Origin: Lachnospiraceae bacterium
Lineage (GTDB): Bacteria; Bacillota_A; Clostridia; Lachnospirales; Lachnospiraceae
Direction of reading: 5' to 3'
Length of the DNA: 64,000 nucleotides
Assembly: GCA_009911175.1 (NCBI GenBank)
Contig: QXWX01000012.1
Span: 40,780 to 104,779, forward strand
Shown: in pieces, positions 1 to 8,566 of the stretch
How positions within the stretch are numbered: position 1 is the first letter of the stretch
Layout of the letters: each line of letters opens with the position of its first letter
Translations under genes and position numbers: made by a program
The notes under the pieces: generated by a model
Told to the model about the DNA's origin: nothing
The model's input: the letters and a program-made list of their open reading frames with translations, nothing else
Database searches by the model: none

Positions 1-488
1 ATGAGTACCAGCTTCGGATGATAGAACGCACCCACCAGATTTTTCCCTTGGGGCAGATCCACGGCCGTCTTTCCGCCCACGGAGGAGTCCACCTGCGCCA
101 GCAGGGAAGTAGGAATCTGCACCAGCCTGACGCCCCGAAGAAATGTGGCCGCCGCAAATCCGGCAAGGTCGCCGATGACCCCGCCGCCCAGGGCAATGAC
201 CAGGTCGCTGCGGGAGATTTTCGCCTCCAGAAGGGCCGAATAGACCCGGGGCAGCGTCTGGAAGTTCTTGGTCTGCTCCCCGTGGGGAAGGATCAGGGTG
301 TGGCACTCGAAGGAAGAGAGCATGCCCTTCAGTGCTTCGCCGTATAGCGGATAGACCTGGTCATCGGAAATGATCATGACCCGCCGGCCGCTGAAAGCCT
401 GGGAAATATAGCTTGCCGCATGTTTTAAAATACCATTTTCAATATAGATCGGATAACTGTTTTCTTTTAGTTCCACTGTTAATTTCAT
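1..488 (-). CDS. aroB: 3-dehydroquinate synthase, 5' part (runs off the window)
   Basis: The minus strand reads from ATG at 488-486 off the left edge without a stop, giving the first 162 residues. AroB converts DAHP to 3-dehydroquinate, the second step of the shikimate pathway, using NAD and a divalent metal in the cytoplasm. Visible hallmarks are the nucleotide-binding stretch IALGGGVIGDLAGFAAATF near residues 97-115, then RGVRLVQIPTSLLAQVDSSV and GGKTAVDLPQGKNLVGAF, which are near-diagnostic of the family. The start at MKLTVELKENSYPIYIENG matches normal AroB N-termini. The catalytic C-terminal half lies outside the window. Identification is firm from these motifs; downstream operon partners cannot be seen. 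Confidence 0.95.
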   Translation of the reverse strand, partial: MKLTVELKENSYPIYIENGILKHAASYISQAFSGRRVMIISDDQVYPLYGEALKGMLSSFECHTLILPHGEQTKNFQTLPRVYSALLEAKISRSDLVIALGGGVIGDLAGFAAATFLRGVRLVQIPTSLLAQVDSSVGGKTAVDLPQGKNLVGAFYHPKLVL

Positions 489-714
489 AAGTTTAATCAT
501 TCCTTTCCGTTCACTCAGGCACATTTTTCACCGCTCATTACGCAATGCCCAACCAGTGGCCTGTGCGTCAGTACAATGAACCGTCTGCTCTTTTTTTCGT
601 TACCATCATATAGCATCCCTGATAGATTGTCAAATGTTACTGGTCACACCTTGACCAGGCGTGCCCAGTAACTCGGGCCGTCATTTTAAATTGTCTGCGG
701 CAATGGACGGCCTG

Positions 715-778
715 GATACCAGCTTTTATGTGCATCCTCCTGACCAATCAGCGTGGTGATTGGTCAGGGAGTGACATG
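715..778 (+). repeat. Dispersed palindromic element, copy 1
   Basis: The core is a perfect 10-base inverted repeat, TGACCAATCA (741-750), loop GCGTGG, TGATTGGTCA (757-766), extended by further C-G pairs outside. The flank ATACCAGCTTTTATG and the core recur on the opposite strand at 38894-38955, ahead of tig. The pair shows that this is a repeat family and not a chance palindrome. Its function is unknown; a mobile RNA-hairpin type repeat is the simplest reading. Confidence 0.75.
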
Positions 779-806
779 TAACTGTCAAATCTGCTGATAA
801 AATCTC

Positions 807-835
807 TTGATTGATGCCCCGGAAAATGTTACACT
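807..835 (+). promoter_or_regulatory. Candidate sigma-A promoter for the 897-1451 gene
   Basis: TTGATT (807-812), a 17-base spacer and TACACT (830-835), with a TG one base before the -10 box (extended -10). It lies about 60 bases before the start codon. Both hexamers are only partial matches. Confidence 0.4.
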
Positions 836-896
836 GTCTGTTGAAAAAAATAACCATAGAATAAAAAGAACATAGCATAAAAGAAGGAGTACAAGA

Positions 897-1451
897 ATGG
901 AAAAAAAGATAAAAAGATATGATTTTGACAGGATCAGCGGCAGAATGGCGCAGAAATTCGGTTCGATCAAAAAGGGAGAGGAAGAGGAACATTCCATTTC
1001 TCTGTTCTGTATGGAGTCAAATCTGTTAAAGCTTCACCGTGAAGAAGAAAAGAGAGATGGCAGGCGCACCGTTGAGGCGATCCATATCTGCCTTCTGACC
1101 ATCGACGGCTACCTGAGAGAGATCAATTACGATCTGGGCGCGTTTTTGTCAGAAGAAAATCAGGCATTGGCCCATGGCCTTCTGATGAGTTTCGATCCAT
1201 TTACGAATCCGGAGATCAGGGAGGCTTTGGAGGGTAGTGATCTTGATTCCGGGGAAGCCATGGAGGCCTATTATGAGGAACCGGTCAAGTGTCTGCTGCG
1301 TCTGGAAAAATCCATCGAATTGTGGACGAAGGCAAGGGGGAATAACGGATATTTTCAATATATCGAAGACCTGATGGGAGATACCGTGAAAAAAGATACA
1401 AAAATGGAATTTGCGGTTCCTGCAGACATTGCCGGGACTCAGGAAATATAA
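897..1451 (+). CDS. Hypothetical protein, 184 residues
   Basis: I do not recognise this protein. It starts at ATG 897 behind AGAAGGAGTACAAGA, a good ribosome binding site. The sequence is charged and mostly helical-looking, with no signal peptide or membrane segment, so it is probably cytosolic. The N-terminal 50 residues are very rich in Lys, Arg and Glu (KKGEEEEHS, HREEEKRD); the middle (residues 60-130) has evenly spaced hydrophobics. It stands alone, facing an XRE regulator gene that ends at 1559, with a strong hairpin between them. No function is proposed. Confidence 0.6.
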   Translation: MEKKIKRYDFDRISGRMAQKFGSIKKGEEEEHSISLFCMESNLLKLHREEEKRDGRRTVEAIHICLLTIDGYLREINYDLGAFLSEENQALAHGLLMSFDPFTNPEIREALEGSDLDSGEAMEAYYEEPVKCLLRLEKSIELWTKARGNNGYFQYIEDLMGDTVKKDTKMEFAVPADIAGTQEI

Positions 1452-1500
1452 ACTGCCGTCCGGGCCGCGGATCTTGAAGAAAAATCTGCACGCCAAATAA

Positions 1501-1533
1501 TCCGGAAAACCTGCAGGCGGCAGGTTTCCCGGA
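1501..1533. terminator. Bidirectional hairpin between converging genes
   Basis: A 14-base stem with a single mismatch (1501-1514 pairing with 1520-1533) closes a 5-base loop. It sits between the stop at 1451 on the plus strand and the stop at 1559 on the minus strand. No long T-run follows on either strand, so termination efficiency is uncertain. Confidence 0.55.
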
Positions 1534-1558
1534 TACAGGTATGTGCTTTCAGGATTGA

Positions 1559-1900
1559 TTATTTTACATGCTCCTCCTTTCCGTGGGACAGGCCTTTTGC
1601 GACATTGAATATAATTTCAAGCTGTTCATCATCCAGCGTATAAAGTATATTGATGATGTCGTTGATCTTGGCAGGATTTGGATTATCAGAGTTAAAAAAG
1701 TCTTTTGGAGTGATTTGAAAATATTCACATATGTAAAAGAAAGCCTGCATAGATGGAAAGGTTTGCTTATTCTCAATGCGATTGATATAGCTTTCGTTCT
1801 GACCGATGGTAAGGCTCATTTCACGTGCAGACACACTCCTTTTCATTCGCAGTGAGGCCATCCGATCGGCAAAAAAATCTTCATACATCTTGTTTATCAC
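1559..1900 (-). CDS. XRE (Cro/CI) family transcriptional regulator
   Basis: The 113-residue protein carries a helix-turn-helix at about residues 15-70: RMASLRMKRSVSAREMSLTI, then GQNESYINRIENKQTFPSM, the recognition-helix pattern of Cro/CI proteins. The short C-terminal tail (residues 75-113) is acidic and helical, possibly for dimerisation. It resembles small stand-alone XRE regulators of Clostridia. It is transcribed alone, converging on the unknown gene at 897-1451. No operator or target can be assigned. Confidence 0.8.
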   Translation of the reverse strand: MINKMYEDFFADRMASLRMKRSVSAREMSLTIGQNESYINRIENKQTFPSMQAFFYICEYFQITPKDFFNSDNPNPAKINDIINILYTLDDEQLEIIFNVAKGLSHGKEEHVK

Positions 1901-2042
1901 CTCGTAAGCTATTGTATGTTATTCTCGTCCCAAATATCAGATTTTAAAAATCATATTCGTATCTTCTTAAGATATTTTATATCATATCAGAATCAGGAGA
2001 TACAGGATTTTTTCTGAGTTTACGAGCTGATAAACAGAGGCT

Positions 2043-2684
2043 TTATTTTTCCTTGAGAAGAGCCAGTTCCCGATATATGGTAGGCACGCTGCAGCTGAGG
2101 ACATCAGCGATACGGTGGACGGCGCCCTTTACTAAAAACAGTTTTTTCTCCTGAAGCAGGGAAAGGATCAAAATACGGTCATCCCTTGTAAAATGCTCTG
2201 GAATCCTTTCCTGATACAGGCTGTGGAGAACCTGATTGATCGTCTTTGTCACGTTGTCCTGAAAGGTCTCGCTGTTCGTATTTCCGTTTCCCTCCAGCCT
2301 GGCGCTGCTGCGGACAAGTCCGCCCAACAGAAGAGCCGTATCGCTGATCAGCTGAAAACAAGAGGTGTCCATATTGATACAGAGCATGCCGAACAGTGTG
2401 CTTTCGGATTTGATGAAATAAGTGGAAGATTTCAGCAGCTTTTGATCCGCCGTGTACCCGGAATAATTTGCAATAAAATCCCTGGATTTCCATTCTTCAT
2501 TTTTGATCATCCGTTCCGCCAGATCTGTCATAGGCGCGCCGATACCGCGCCCGCTGATATGCCCGTTCGTGATTGCAACGATCTTCTGGATCCGGCAGTC
2601 TAAAAGAGCAACCTCGCAATGTTCCCCAAGTGCGGTTCCCAGAAATGGAACCAGAGTTTTGTAATAATGCATCATGTCATCCAT
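2043..2684 (-). CDS. YheO-type PAS/HTH transcriptional regulator
   Basis: 213 residues with the layout of YheO/DauR regulators: an N-terminal PAS-like domain (about residues 1-115, containing CEVALLDCRIQKIVAITNGH and ESTLFGMLCINMDTS) and a C-terminal helix-turn-helix (about 165-213) with AVHRIADVLSCSVPTIYREL. Known members such as DauR control D-amino-acid use, but ligand and target here are inferred only. The start overlaps the end of the LysR gene by 8 bases on the same strand, so the two are co-transcribed. Both face away from the glycyl radical cluster, which makes that cluster the obvious target. Confidence 0.8.
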   Translation of the reverse strand: MDDMMHYYKTLVPFLGTALGEHCEVALLDCRIQKIVAITNGHISGRGIGAPMTDLAERMIKNEEWKSRDFIANYSGYTADQKLLKSSTYFIKSESTLFGMLCINMDTSCFQLISDTALLLGGLVRSSARLEGNGNTNSETFQDNVTKTINQVLHSLYQERIPEHFTRDDRILILSLLQEKKLFLVKGAVHRIADVLSCSVPTIYRELALLKEK

Positions 2685-3561
2685 GCTTCATCACCTCCAT
2701 ATAATTCTGTGTAAACTTGATAAAGGTCTTACTGATCGGAGAAATGGAATTGAGGTCATTGTAAATGATTCCAAGTTCTCTGAAAGGCTCTTCTATGATT
2801 TTTTTGGAAATAATCGGAAGATTCAGATAATCCTTAAATGACATTTCAGGAAGAATACTGACTCCCAGATTTCGCGCGACCATAGACACAGTCAGGTTGT
2901 CATCAGAGACAGAATAGTTGATATTATAGTTCAAATGATATTTTTGAATGAGCTGCCCTACCTGATGATTCGGCCCTTCTCCAGGCATGATAAAAGAATC
3001 CGACTCCAGGTCGCGCAGGGAAATGGTTTCTCTTTCTGCAAGGGGATGGCTGCAGGAAAGAACAGCGCACAAATCCTCTCGAAAGAAAACAATCGTTTTG
3101 AAGGGAAGAGACGGCGTGATGGAAGTAATTCCGAAATCGACTCTTCCGCCAACCAGCATTTCTTCAATTTCTTCATAATTTCCATCAATCACAACAATAT
3201 GTATTTGCGGATATTGCTGTTTAAAAGCAGACAGAAGATCTGGAAAATAGTGGATCGCCAGGCTGGGGATCGTAGCAATGCAGAGCGTACCGGCCCCCGG
3301 GTCATGATAGGAAGCAAGGCTGAAATCCAGGGCGTTCTGGGCATCTACGATATTACGGATGTATGGAAGTACATCAATTCCGGCTCTGGTGAGGCTGATG
3401 TTATTATTTTCCCGATTCAGCAGTTTAAAGCCAAAGGTTTTTTCCAGATTGGAGACCGAATGGCTGACAGCGGACTGGGTATATCCGAGCTCTTCCGCTG
3501 CTTTCGAAAAATTACGGCATTCCAGGACTTTGAGAAAGATTTCGTATTTTACAGTATCCAT
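2677..3561 (-). CDS. LysR family transcriptional regulator
   Basis: 294 residues from ATG 3561, preceded by CAAAGGAGGAGCT, a better start than the in-frame upstream codons. The winged helix-turn-helix is at the N-terminus: MDTVKYEIFLKVLECRNFSK, then AAEELGYTQSAVSHSVSNLE, typical of LysR proteins. The remaining about 200 residues form the two-lobed co-inducer domain, including GTLCIATIPSLAIHYFPDL. It is divergently transcribed from the glycyl radical operon at 3909. LysR proteins usually act on the divergent neighbour, so it probably activates that operon when the substrate is present; this is inference from position. Confidence 0.9.
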   Translation of the reverse strand: MDTVKYEIFLKVLECRNFSKAAEELGYTQSAVSHSVSNLEKTFGFKLLNRENNNISLTRAGIDVLPYIRNIVDAQNALDFSLASYHDPGAGTLCIATIPSLAIHYFPDLLSAFKQQYPQIHIVVIDGNYEEIEEMLVGGRVDFGITSITPSLPFKTIVFFREDLCAVLSCSHPLAERETISLRDLESDSFIMPGEGPNHQVGQLIQKYHLNYNINYSVSDDNLTVSMVARNLGVSILPEMSFKDYLNLPIISKKIIEEPFRELGIIYNDLNSISPISKTFIKFTQNYMEVMKHG

Positions 3562-3752
3562 AAGCTCCTCCTTTGTATCCAGGACAGTCAATTCCTGAAT
3601 CTGATTCCTTGGTATTCCATAGTTACAATTCACAGCCGCATACCTCGCGCTATCTATATCATAATATTTTTTTATCAGAATTATGTATGAGGATGATTAA
3701 TATTTCTATGAATTTTATTTGTTAGACGATTTGCGCATTTGCTGATATGCTT

Positions 3753-3772
3753 GAATTAATAACAGTTAATTC
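3753..3772. promoter_or_regulatory. Candidate LysR operator (interrupted palindrome)
   Basis: GAATTAA (3753-3759), 6-base spacer, TTAATTC (3766-3772), a perfect inverted repeat of the T-N11-A kind that LysR proteins bind. It lies in the 347-base spacer between the divergent LysR gene and the activase gene, about 80-100 bases upstream of the candidate operon promoter. Confidence 0.5.
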
Positions 3773-3852
3773 GAAAAATATTTGCTGAATAATCAGAAAT
3801 TTGATTGTGTTAATGCAAAAAATAAGCAAAATCAATGCAGGGTGAAGTGCGA

Positions 3853-3884
3853 TTGACATAAGAAACATACGAAGAACTGATAAT
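3853..3884 (+). promoter_or_regulatory. Candidate promoter of the glycyl radical operon
   Basis: A consensus TTGACA (3853-3858) is followed by GATAAT (3879-3884) after a 20-base spacer, or by weaker hexamers at 17-19 bases. The over-long spacing would fit a promoter that needs an activator. It lies about 25 bases before the activase start codon. Confidence 0.45.
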
Positions 3885-3908
3885 AATTTATTACGCAGGA
3901 GGATATCT

Positions 3909-4853
3909 ATGAAGGAACTGACCGGCAGGATATTTAATATCCAAAAATGTTCGATCCGAGACGGGAGGGGAATGCGGACCACCGTATTTTTGAAAGGCTG
4001 CGGTCTGCGATGTCTGTGGTGCGCAAATCCGGAAGGGATTTCCTTTGCGCCGGAGATTTCACTGAATCCGGTGAATTGCATGGGATGCGGCTTTTGTCTG
4101 AAACAATGTCCCTCCGGCGCAGTGAGCCTGGATGAAAAGGGGGTTATGAAGTATGACAGATTGAAATGCGCCGCATGCGGACTGTGCGCGCAGTTGTGCC
4201 CGACAGAGGCGAGAAAGAAGTTCGGACAGGAATATACGGTAGATGAATTGTTCCGCCGAATCTATCAGGATCATTTTTATTTTGAGCATTCCGGAGGAGG
4301 CGTTACATTTTCCGGAGGAGAGGCGCTGATGCAGCCGGAGTTTTTGCTGGAGGTCTGCAGGAAGTGCAAGGACTATAAAATCCATGTTGCCATCGAAACA
4401 TGCGGCTGCGGCAATTATGAAAAATTTGCGTCCTGCCTGGACTATATTGATTTTATTTATTTTGATATCAAGCATATGGACAGTAAGATGCACCGGAAAA
4501 TTACAGGACAGTCCAATGTACATATTCTGGAAAATCTGAAACGGATCAGCGGACACGGCAAAGAAATCTGTGTACGCACGCCCGTGGTTCCCGGCTGGAA
4601 TGATTCGGAGGAAAATATCAGAGCTACGGCGGCATTTGCCGCACAGTGCGCGAACGTCAGACGGTATGAGCTTCTGGCCTATCATAAGCTGGGGATCAAT
4701 AAATATAAGATCTTGGGCAGGAAATATCAGCTGGAGGATGTGGAGGAACCTGGGAAAGATCACATGCTGCATCTGGTAGATGCGGCCAATGAAGTACTTC
4801 TGCCGATTGGAAAAAAGTGTTTTTACAATAGTGAGAACAGTGCCGATGAGTAG
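3909..4853 (+). CDS. Glycyl radical enzyme activating enzyme (radical SAM)
   Basis: This 314-residue radical SAM protein would install the glycyl radical on the enzyme encoded next to it, using reductive cleavage of S-adenosylmethionine. The radical SAM cluster ligands are C31, C35 and C38 (KGCGLRCLWCANPEG). Two further [4Fe-4S] ferredoxin motifs follow at C57-C67 (CMGCGFCLKQCP) and C87-C97 (CAACGLCAQLCP), as in activases of the larger PflA-like group. The usual DGPG near residue 18 reads DGRG. It starts at ATG 3909 after GCAGGAGGATATCT and precedes the radical enzyme by 64 bases. Substrate specificity lies in the partner, not in this gene. Confidence 0.95.
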   Translation: MKELTGRIFNIQKCSIRDGRGMRTTVFLKGCGLRCLWCANPEGISFAPEISLNPVNCMGCGFCLKQCPSGAVSLDEKGVMKYDRLKCAACGLCAQLCPTEARKKFGQEYTVDELFRRIYQDHFYFEHSGGGVTFSGGEALMQPEFLLEVCRKCKDYKIHVAIETCGCGNYEKFASCLDYIDFIYFDIKHMDSKMHRKITGQSNVHILENLKRISGHGKEICVRTPVVPGWNDSEENIRATAAFAAQCANVRRYELLAYHKLGINKYKILGRKYQLEDVEEPGKDHMLHLVDAANEVLLPIGKKCFYNSENSADE

Positions 4854-4917
4854 ATGGATTTTGAAAACCATCCCGCTAAAACAGGGGGTTTTATAAAAAA
4901 TAAAAGGAGGCAGCATT

Positions 4918-7287
4918 ATGAGCAGCAAGAAAGTCGAATTTTTAAAAGCACGGCTTCGGAACACGCACCCGTCTATTTCCGTGGAAAGGGCGAGGCTGGT
5001 CACGGAGTTCTACCGTATTCCGTCCGTAGAATCACCGGTTTCCAGGAAGGCACACCTTTTGGAGTACCTGCTGGAGAATATGACCATCTTTATCAATCCG
5101 GAGTCTATTTTCGTGGGAGACCATGGGGAGAGGTACCGCTCAGTTCCGGCATATCCGGAGTGGGGGGCAAACTGGATCCTGGAGGATATCGATACCTTTG
5201 ACACCCGGTCTACGGATAACATGTGCTGGGTGAAGCCGGAGGACAAAGAAGAGCTGATCAAAATCTGTACGGAGTGGAAGGGACACGGCTTCCGGGAAGT
5301 GATCGACAGCCGGCTTCCGGAGGACATGAAACAGGCATCTCTGGACGGACTGATTACCATCGGTTCCCGTATCGTTTCCACTGCGAGCCATATGCCGCAG
5401 TACGGCGTGATTTTTGAAAAAGGCTTCCGGAAGATGATGGAAGAGATCCAGGACAAGCTGGATCACATTGAGCACTATGATTTCATGACGCAGGAGCAGA
5501 AGGATACCTGGGAGGGGATGCTCATTACATTAAATGCAGCGATCAAATTTGCTCATCGTTATGCGGATTTGGCGCGCGAAATGGCAGAAGAAGAACAGAA
5601 TGAAACACGAAAAGCGGAGCTCATCCGCATTGCGGAAACCTGTGAGCACATCCCGGAGCTTCCGCCGAGAACATTTTATGAAGCAATGCAGTTTTTCTGG
5701 TTCATCCATCTCATCTATCAGATCGAGAATGCGGGGCACAATCATTCCGTAGGCCGTTTTGACCAGTTTATGTACCCGTATTTCAAGCACGACATTGACA
5801 GCGGGATCGTGACGGAAGATGTAGTGGTTGAGATGATTGAGTGCATGCTCATCAAATGGACGGAGATTTTTGAGCTGCGCGACCATATTGAGGCTGAGGC
5901 ATATGCAGGATTCCCGATGTGGACAAACATTACGATCGGAGGAATCAATTCTGAGGGAAAAAATGCATGCAACCGTCTCACCTACCTGTTCCTGGAAGCT
6001 GCGGACGGCGCACAGACGACCCAGCCTGCGATCTCCTTCCGCTACAACAAAAAAATTGATGAGGAGACATTTAGAAGAGCGTTGAAGCTGACCCAGAAAG
6101 GCCTTGGACAGCCGGCATTCTTCAATGACGATATCAATATCCCACGTGTACTGGCCAACGGATGCAACGATATTCGGGAGGCGCGCGACTATGCGATAGA
6201 GGGCTGCGTAGAGGCACAGGTGCCGGGAAAAACGGATTTTCGCCCGGTAGCCGGATTCATCAATATCCTGAAGGTATTGGAGCTGACCATGCACAACGGG
6301 CTGGATCCAAAAACCGGACGGCAGTTCGGGCCAAAGACCGGTTCTATGGAAGAGATGGACAGCATGGACAAGTTCATGAAGGCTTATAAGGAGCAGCTTG
6401 CATACATCATTGACTACCATCTGCAGGCATATGGGATCTGTTCTGCGCTGCATTCCCAGATCTGCCCCACTGTATTTGCGTCAACCCTGGTGGACGGATG
6501 CATTGAAAAAGGACGTATCCTTCAAAAGAACGGCGCAAAATACAGCAGCACCGGTACCTTTATCAGCGGTGTGGCAAATGCGGCGGATTCTCTGGCAGCA
6601 ATCGACCAGGTGGTATTCCGACAGAAGCTTTTGACGCTTCCCCAACTGACGGACATTCTGGATCATAATTATGAAGATCATGAAGAGTGGCATCAGATGC
6701 TTCTGAATAAATATGTGCATTTTGGAAATGATGAAGATCTGGTTGATGATTACTGCCGTCAGGTTGTAACCTTCTGCGCGGAGGAAAACCGGGCTCATCA
6801 GGATTCAAGGTTCGGACAGTATGAACTGATCCTTTTGAATCAGACTTACAATATCTGGCAGGGACGAGTTGTAGGAGCAACGCCGGACGGACGAAAGGAC
6901 GGAGAGCCTCTTGCCAACAATGCTTCGCCTTCCAACGGCATGGACCGGAACGGCCCGACCGCAGTGGGCAATTCCATTGGAAAGATGGACACAGTGATGG
7001 TTCCGAAGGGCGTTCTGGTGAATCATAAATTCGACCCTGCGGTTGCAAAGGGGGAGAAAGGCCTGGAGATGCTGGAAGCATTTGTAAAAGGGTACTGTGA
7101 AGCGGGCGGGCAGCATGTGCAGATCAATGTGGTGGATACGAAAACCCTGCGCGATGCCCAGGAACATCCGGAACAATATAAGAATCTGATGGTCCGGGTG
7201 GCGGGATACTCCGCATTCTTCGTGGAGCTGGATCCGAGAGTGCAGGAAAATATCATCGGACGTACAGAGCATACAAGCTGCTGCTGA
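4918..7287 (+). CDS. Glycyl radical enzyme of the dehydratase/lyase type, substrate unknown
   Basis: A 789-residue PFL-like protein. The radical-bearing glycine is G763 in RVAGYSAFFVEL, 26 residues from the C-terminus, and the thiyl cysteine is C430 in GCVEAQVPGKTDF. Glu432, two residues after the cysteine, is the general base seen in eliminating glycyl radical enzymes (glycerol/diol dehydratases, choline lyase, hydroxyproline dehydratase, isethionate lyase) and absent from pyruvate formate-lyase, so dehydration or C-N/C-S cleavage is likely. The residues after GCVE do not match those I recall for glycerol dehydratase (PQKPGKTEGWHDS) or HypD (TGCFGKE). Start ATG 4918 follows AAAAGGAGGCAGCATT. 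Downstream genes suggest an amino-acid-derived substrate; this is inference. Confidence 0.9.
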   Translation: MSSKKVEFLKARLRNTHPSISVERARLVTEFYRIPSVESPVSRKAHLLEYLLENMTIFINPESIFVGDHGERYRSVPAYPEWGANWILEDIDTFDTRSTDNMCWVKPEDKEELIKICTEWKGHGFREVIDSRLPEDMKQASLDGLITIGSRIVSTASHMPQYGVIFEKGFRKMMEEIQDKLDHIEHYDFMTQEQKDTWEGMLITLNAAIKFAHRYADLAREMAEEEQNETRKAELIRIAETCEHIPELPPRTFYEAMQFFWFIHLIYQIENAGHNHSVGRFDQFMYPYFKHDIDSGIVTEDVVVEMIECMLIKWTEIFELRDHIEAEAYAGFPMWTNITIGGINSEGKNACNRLTYLFLEAADGAQTTQPAISFRYNKKIDEETFRRALKLTQKGLGQPAFFNDDINIPRVLANGCNDIREARDYAIEGCVEAQVPGKTDFRPVAGFINILKVLELTMHNGLDPKTGRQFGPKTGSMEEMDSMDKFMKAYKEQLAYIIDYHLQAYGICSALHSQICPTVFASTLVDGCIEKGRILQKNGAKYSSTGTFISGVANAADSLAAIDQVVFRQKLLTLPQLTDILDHNYEDHEEWHQMLLNKYVHFGNDEDLVDDYCRQVVTFCAEENRAHQDSRFGQYELILLNQTYNIWQGRVVGATPDGRKDGEPLANNASPSNGMDRNGPTAVGNSIGKMDTVMVPKGVLVNHKFDPAVAKGEKGLEMLEAFVKGYCEAGGQHVQINVVDTKTLRDAQEHPEQYKNLMVRVAGYSAFFVELDPRVQENIIGRTEHTSCC

Positions 7288-7304
7288 TCATAGGATTTAG
7301 AACG

Positions 7305-7328
7305 GGCCGTGTACTATGCTGCACGGCC
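7305..7328 (+). promoter_or_regulatory. Intercistronic hairpin after the glycyl radical enzyme
   Basis: GGCCGTG (7305-7311) pairs with CACGGCC (7322-7328) around a 10-base loop, 18 bases after the stop codon. There is no T-run. It may protect or process the message so that the abundant radical enzyme is made in excess of the transporter downstream. Confidence 0.45.
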
Positions 7329-7433
7329 GCAGGTCAGTACAGTAATCGGGAAATGACTTGTTCCATAACGAAAGGGTTATCAAAAAGAGAATCAGGCGAG
7401 GAATACAGATCAGATAAATTGAAGGAGGGTTTT

Positions 7434-8549
7434 ATGGATAAAAAGAATATGAGCGGAATGACATTTTTTAAACTGGCGGGAGCGCTTTTGGCGTTTCTGA
7501 TTGGTTCCGGATTTGCGTCCGGACAGGAGACGATCCAATACTTTTCGGGATACGGCTATATGGCTGTCGGCGTAGGCTTGATCAACTTTATCATGATGTA
7601 TGCCACATATGTGGCGTATGCGTATGCCGGGCGGACCAGGGGCCTGACGGACCTGAAAGAGGTTACCACGTTTTATGCGGGAAAATTCTGGGGAAAATTA
7701 TTTGAAATATTCGCATGGCTGTTTGTTGCATGCTGTTATATTTTCATGTGCTCCGGCGGCGCGTCAACATTTAACCAGCAGTGGGGGCTGGCTATGCCGA
7801 TCGCGATTGCGATCATGGTAGCGGCATCTGTGGCAACCGCAATCTTTGGTCTGAACCGTGTTGTCGATATCATTGGTTTTATCGGGCCGGTCATTGTGTG
7901 TTTTACCCTGATCGTCGGACTGATCTCCGCATTCACATTTTTCCCGCAGATTCCGGAGGGAATGGCGCTTTTAGACAGCGGCGCGGTTTCGATCACAAGG
8001 GGGACGAACCACTGGCTGACGGCAGGCCTGTCCTTCGGAGGCTGTTCCCTTCTACTGGTTTCCAATTTTGTCGCGACCATGGCATATCAGAACCGGGAAT
8101 ATAAGTTTACGCCGTTTAAGCTGGTTCTTTTTACAGGTGCGTTTTTTATTTCAATCGTATCCGTACTCATGGGACTGAACCACCTTGGAAATATTGAGGA
8201 AGCTTCCACAGTCGCGATTCCGAACCTGGCACTGGCTTCGAATATTATGGGATCCGTAGGGACGCTGTTTGCCGTGATCATTATTTTGGCGATCTATTCC
8301 ACGATCTGTCCATCCCTATGGAATACGGTCAGCTTTTTTATCAAAGATGACAAATCAAGGAACTACAAATTGACAGTTGTCGGATTCGGCGTGGTTACAT
8401 ATTTTGTATGTCTTTTCGTACCGTATCAGCAGCTGCTTGGATTTATCATGACCTATTGCGGCTACTCCGGGGCCATCGTTTTTGCTGTGATCGTAGCAAG
8501 GTATGTGATGGTAAAATCCAAAGATCAAAAGGAAGGCATTGAAGCTTAA
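7434..8549 (+). CDS. YkvI-family membrane transporter
   Basis: A 371-residue integral membrane protein starting at ATG 7434 behind GAAGGAGGGTTTT. About ten hydrophobic segments are evident. The first, FFKLAGALLAFLIGSGFASG followed by QETIQYF, is the signature opening of YkvI-like proteins, distant relatives of amino acid/cation symporters. No substrate has been firmly established for the family as far as I know. Its place between the radical enzyme and the dehydrogenase makes it the likely importer of the pathway's substrate. It ends 17 bases before the dehydrogenase gene, so the genes are co-transcribed. Confidence 0.8.
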   Translation: MDKKNMSGMTFFKLAGALLAFLIGSGFASGQETIQYFSGYGYMAVGVGLINFIMMYATYVAYAYAGRTRGLTDLKEVTTFYAGKFWGKLFEIFAWLFVACCYIFMCSGGASTFNQQWGLAMPIAIAIMVAASVATAIFGLNRVVDIIGFIGPVIVCFTLIVGLISAFTFFPQIPEGMALLDSGAVSITRGTNHWLTAGLSFGGCSLLLVSNFVATMAYQNREYKFTPFKLVLFTGAFFISIVSVLMGLNHLGNIEEASTVAIPNLALASNIMGSVGTLFAVIIILAIYSTICPSLWNTVSFFIKDDKSRNYKLTVVGFGVVTYFVCLFVPYQQLLGFIMTYCGYSGAIVFAVIVARYVMVKSKDQKEGIEA

Positions 8550-8566
8550 AGGAGGAGGTTTTTCAG

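Larger units (their letters stand above)
489..896. other. 408-base gene-free stretch rich in hairpins
   Basis: This divergent spacer between aroB and the next gene holds no convincing coding frame. It contains an 8-base inverted repeat GTTACTGG (636-643) / CCAGTAAC (665-672) enclosing a second possible stem TGGTC/GACCA, followed by a dispersed palindromic element at 715-778 (listed separately) and a promoter candidate at 807-835. Nothing else was recognised. Confidence 0.6.

Noticed and set aside
18..347. Open frame of 109 codons on the plus strand
   Set aside because: It lies antisense to clear aroB motifs and has no ribosome binding site.
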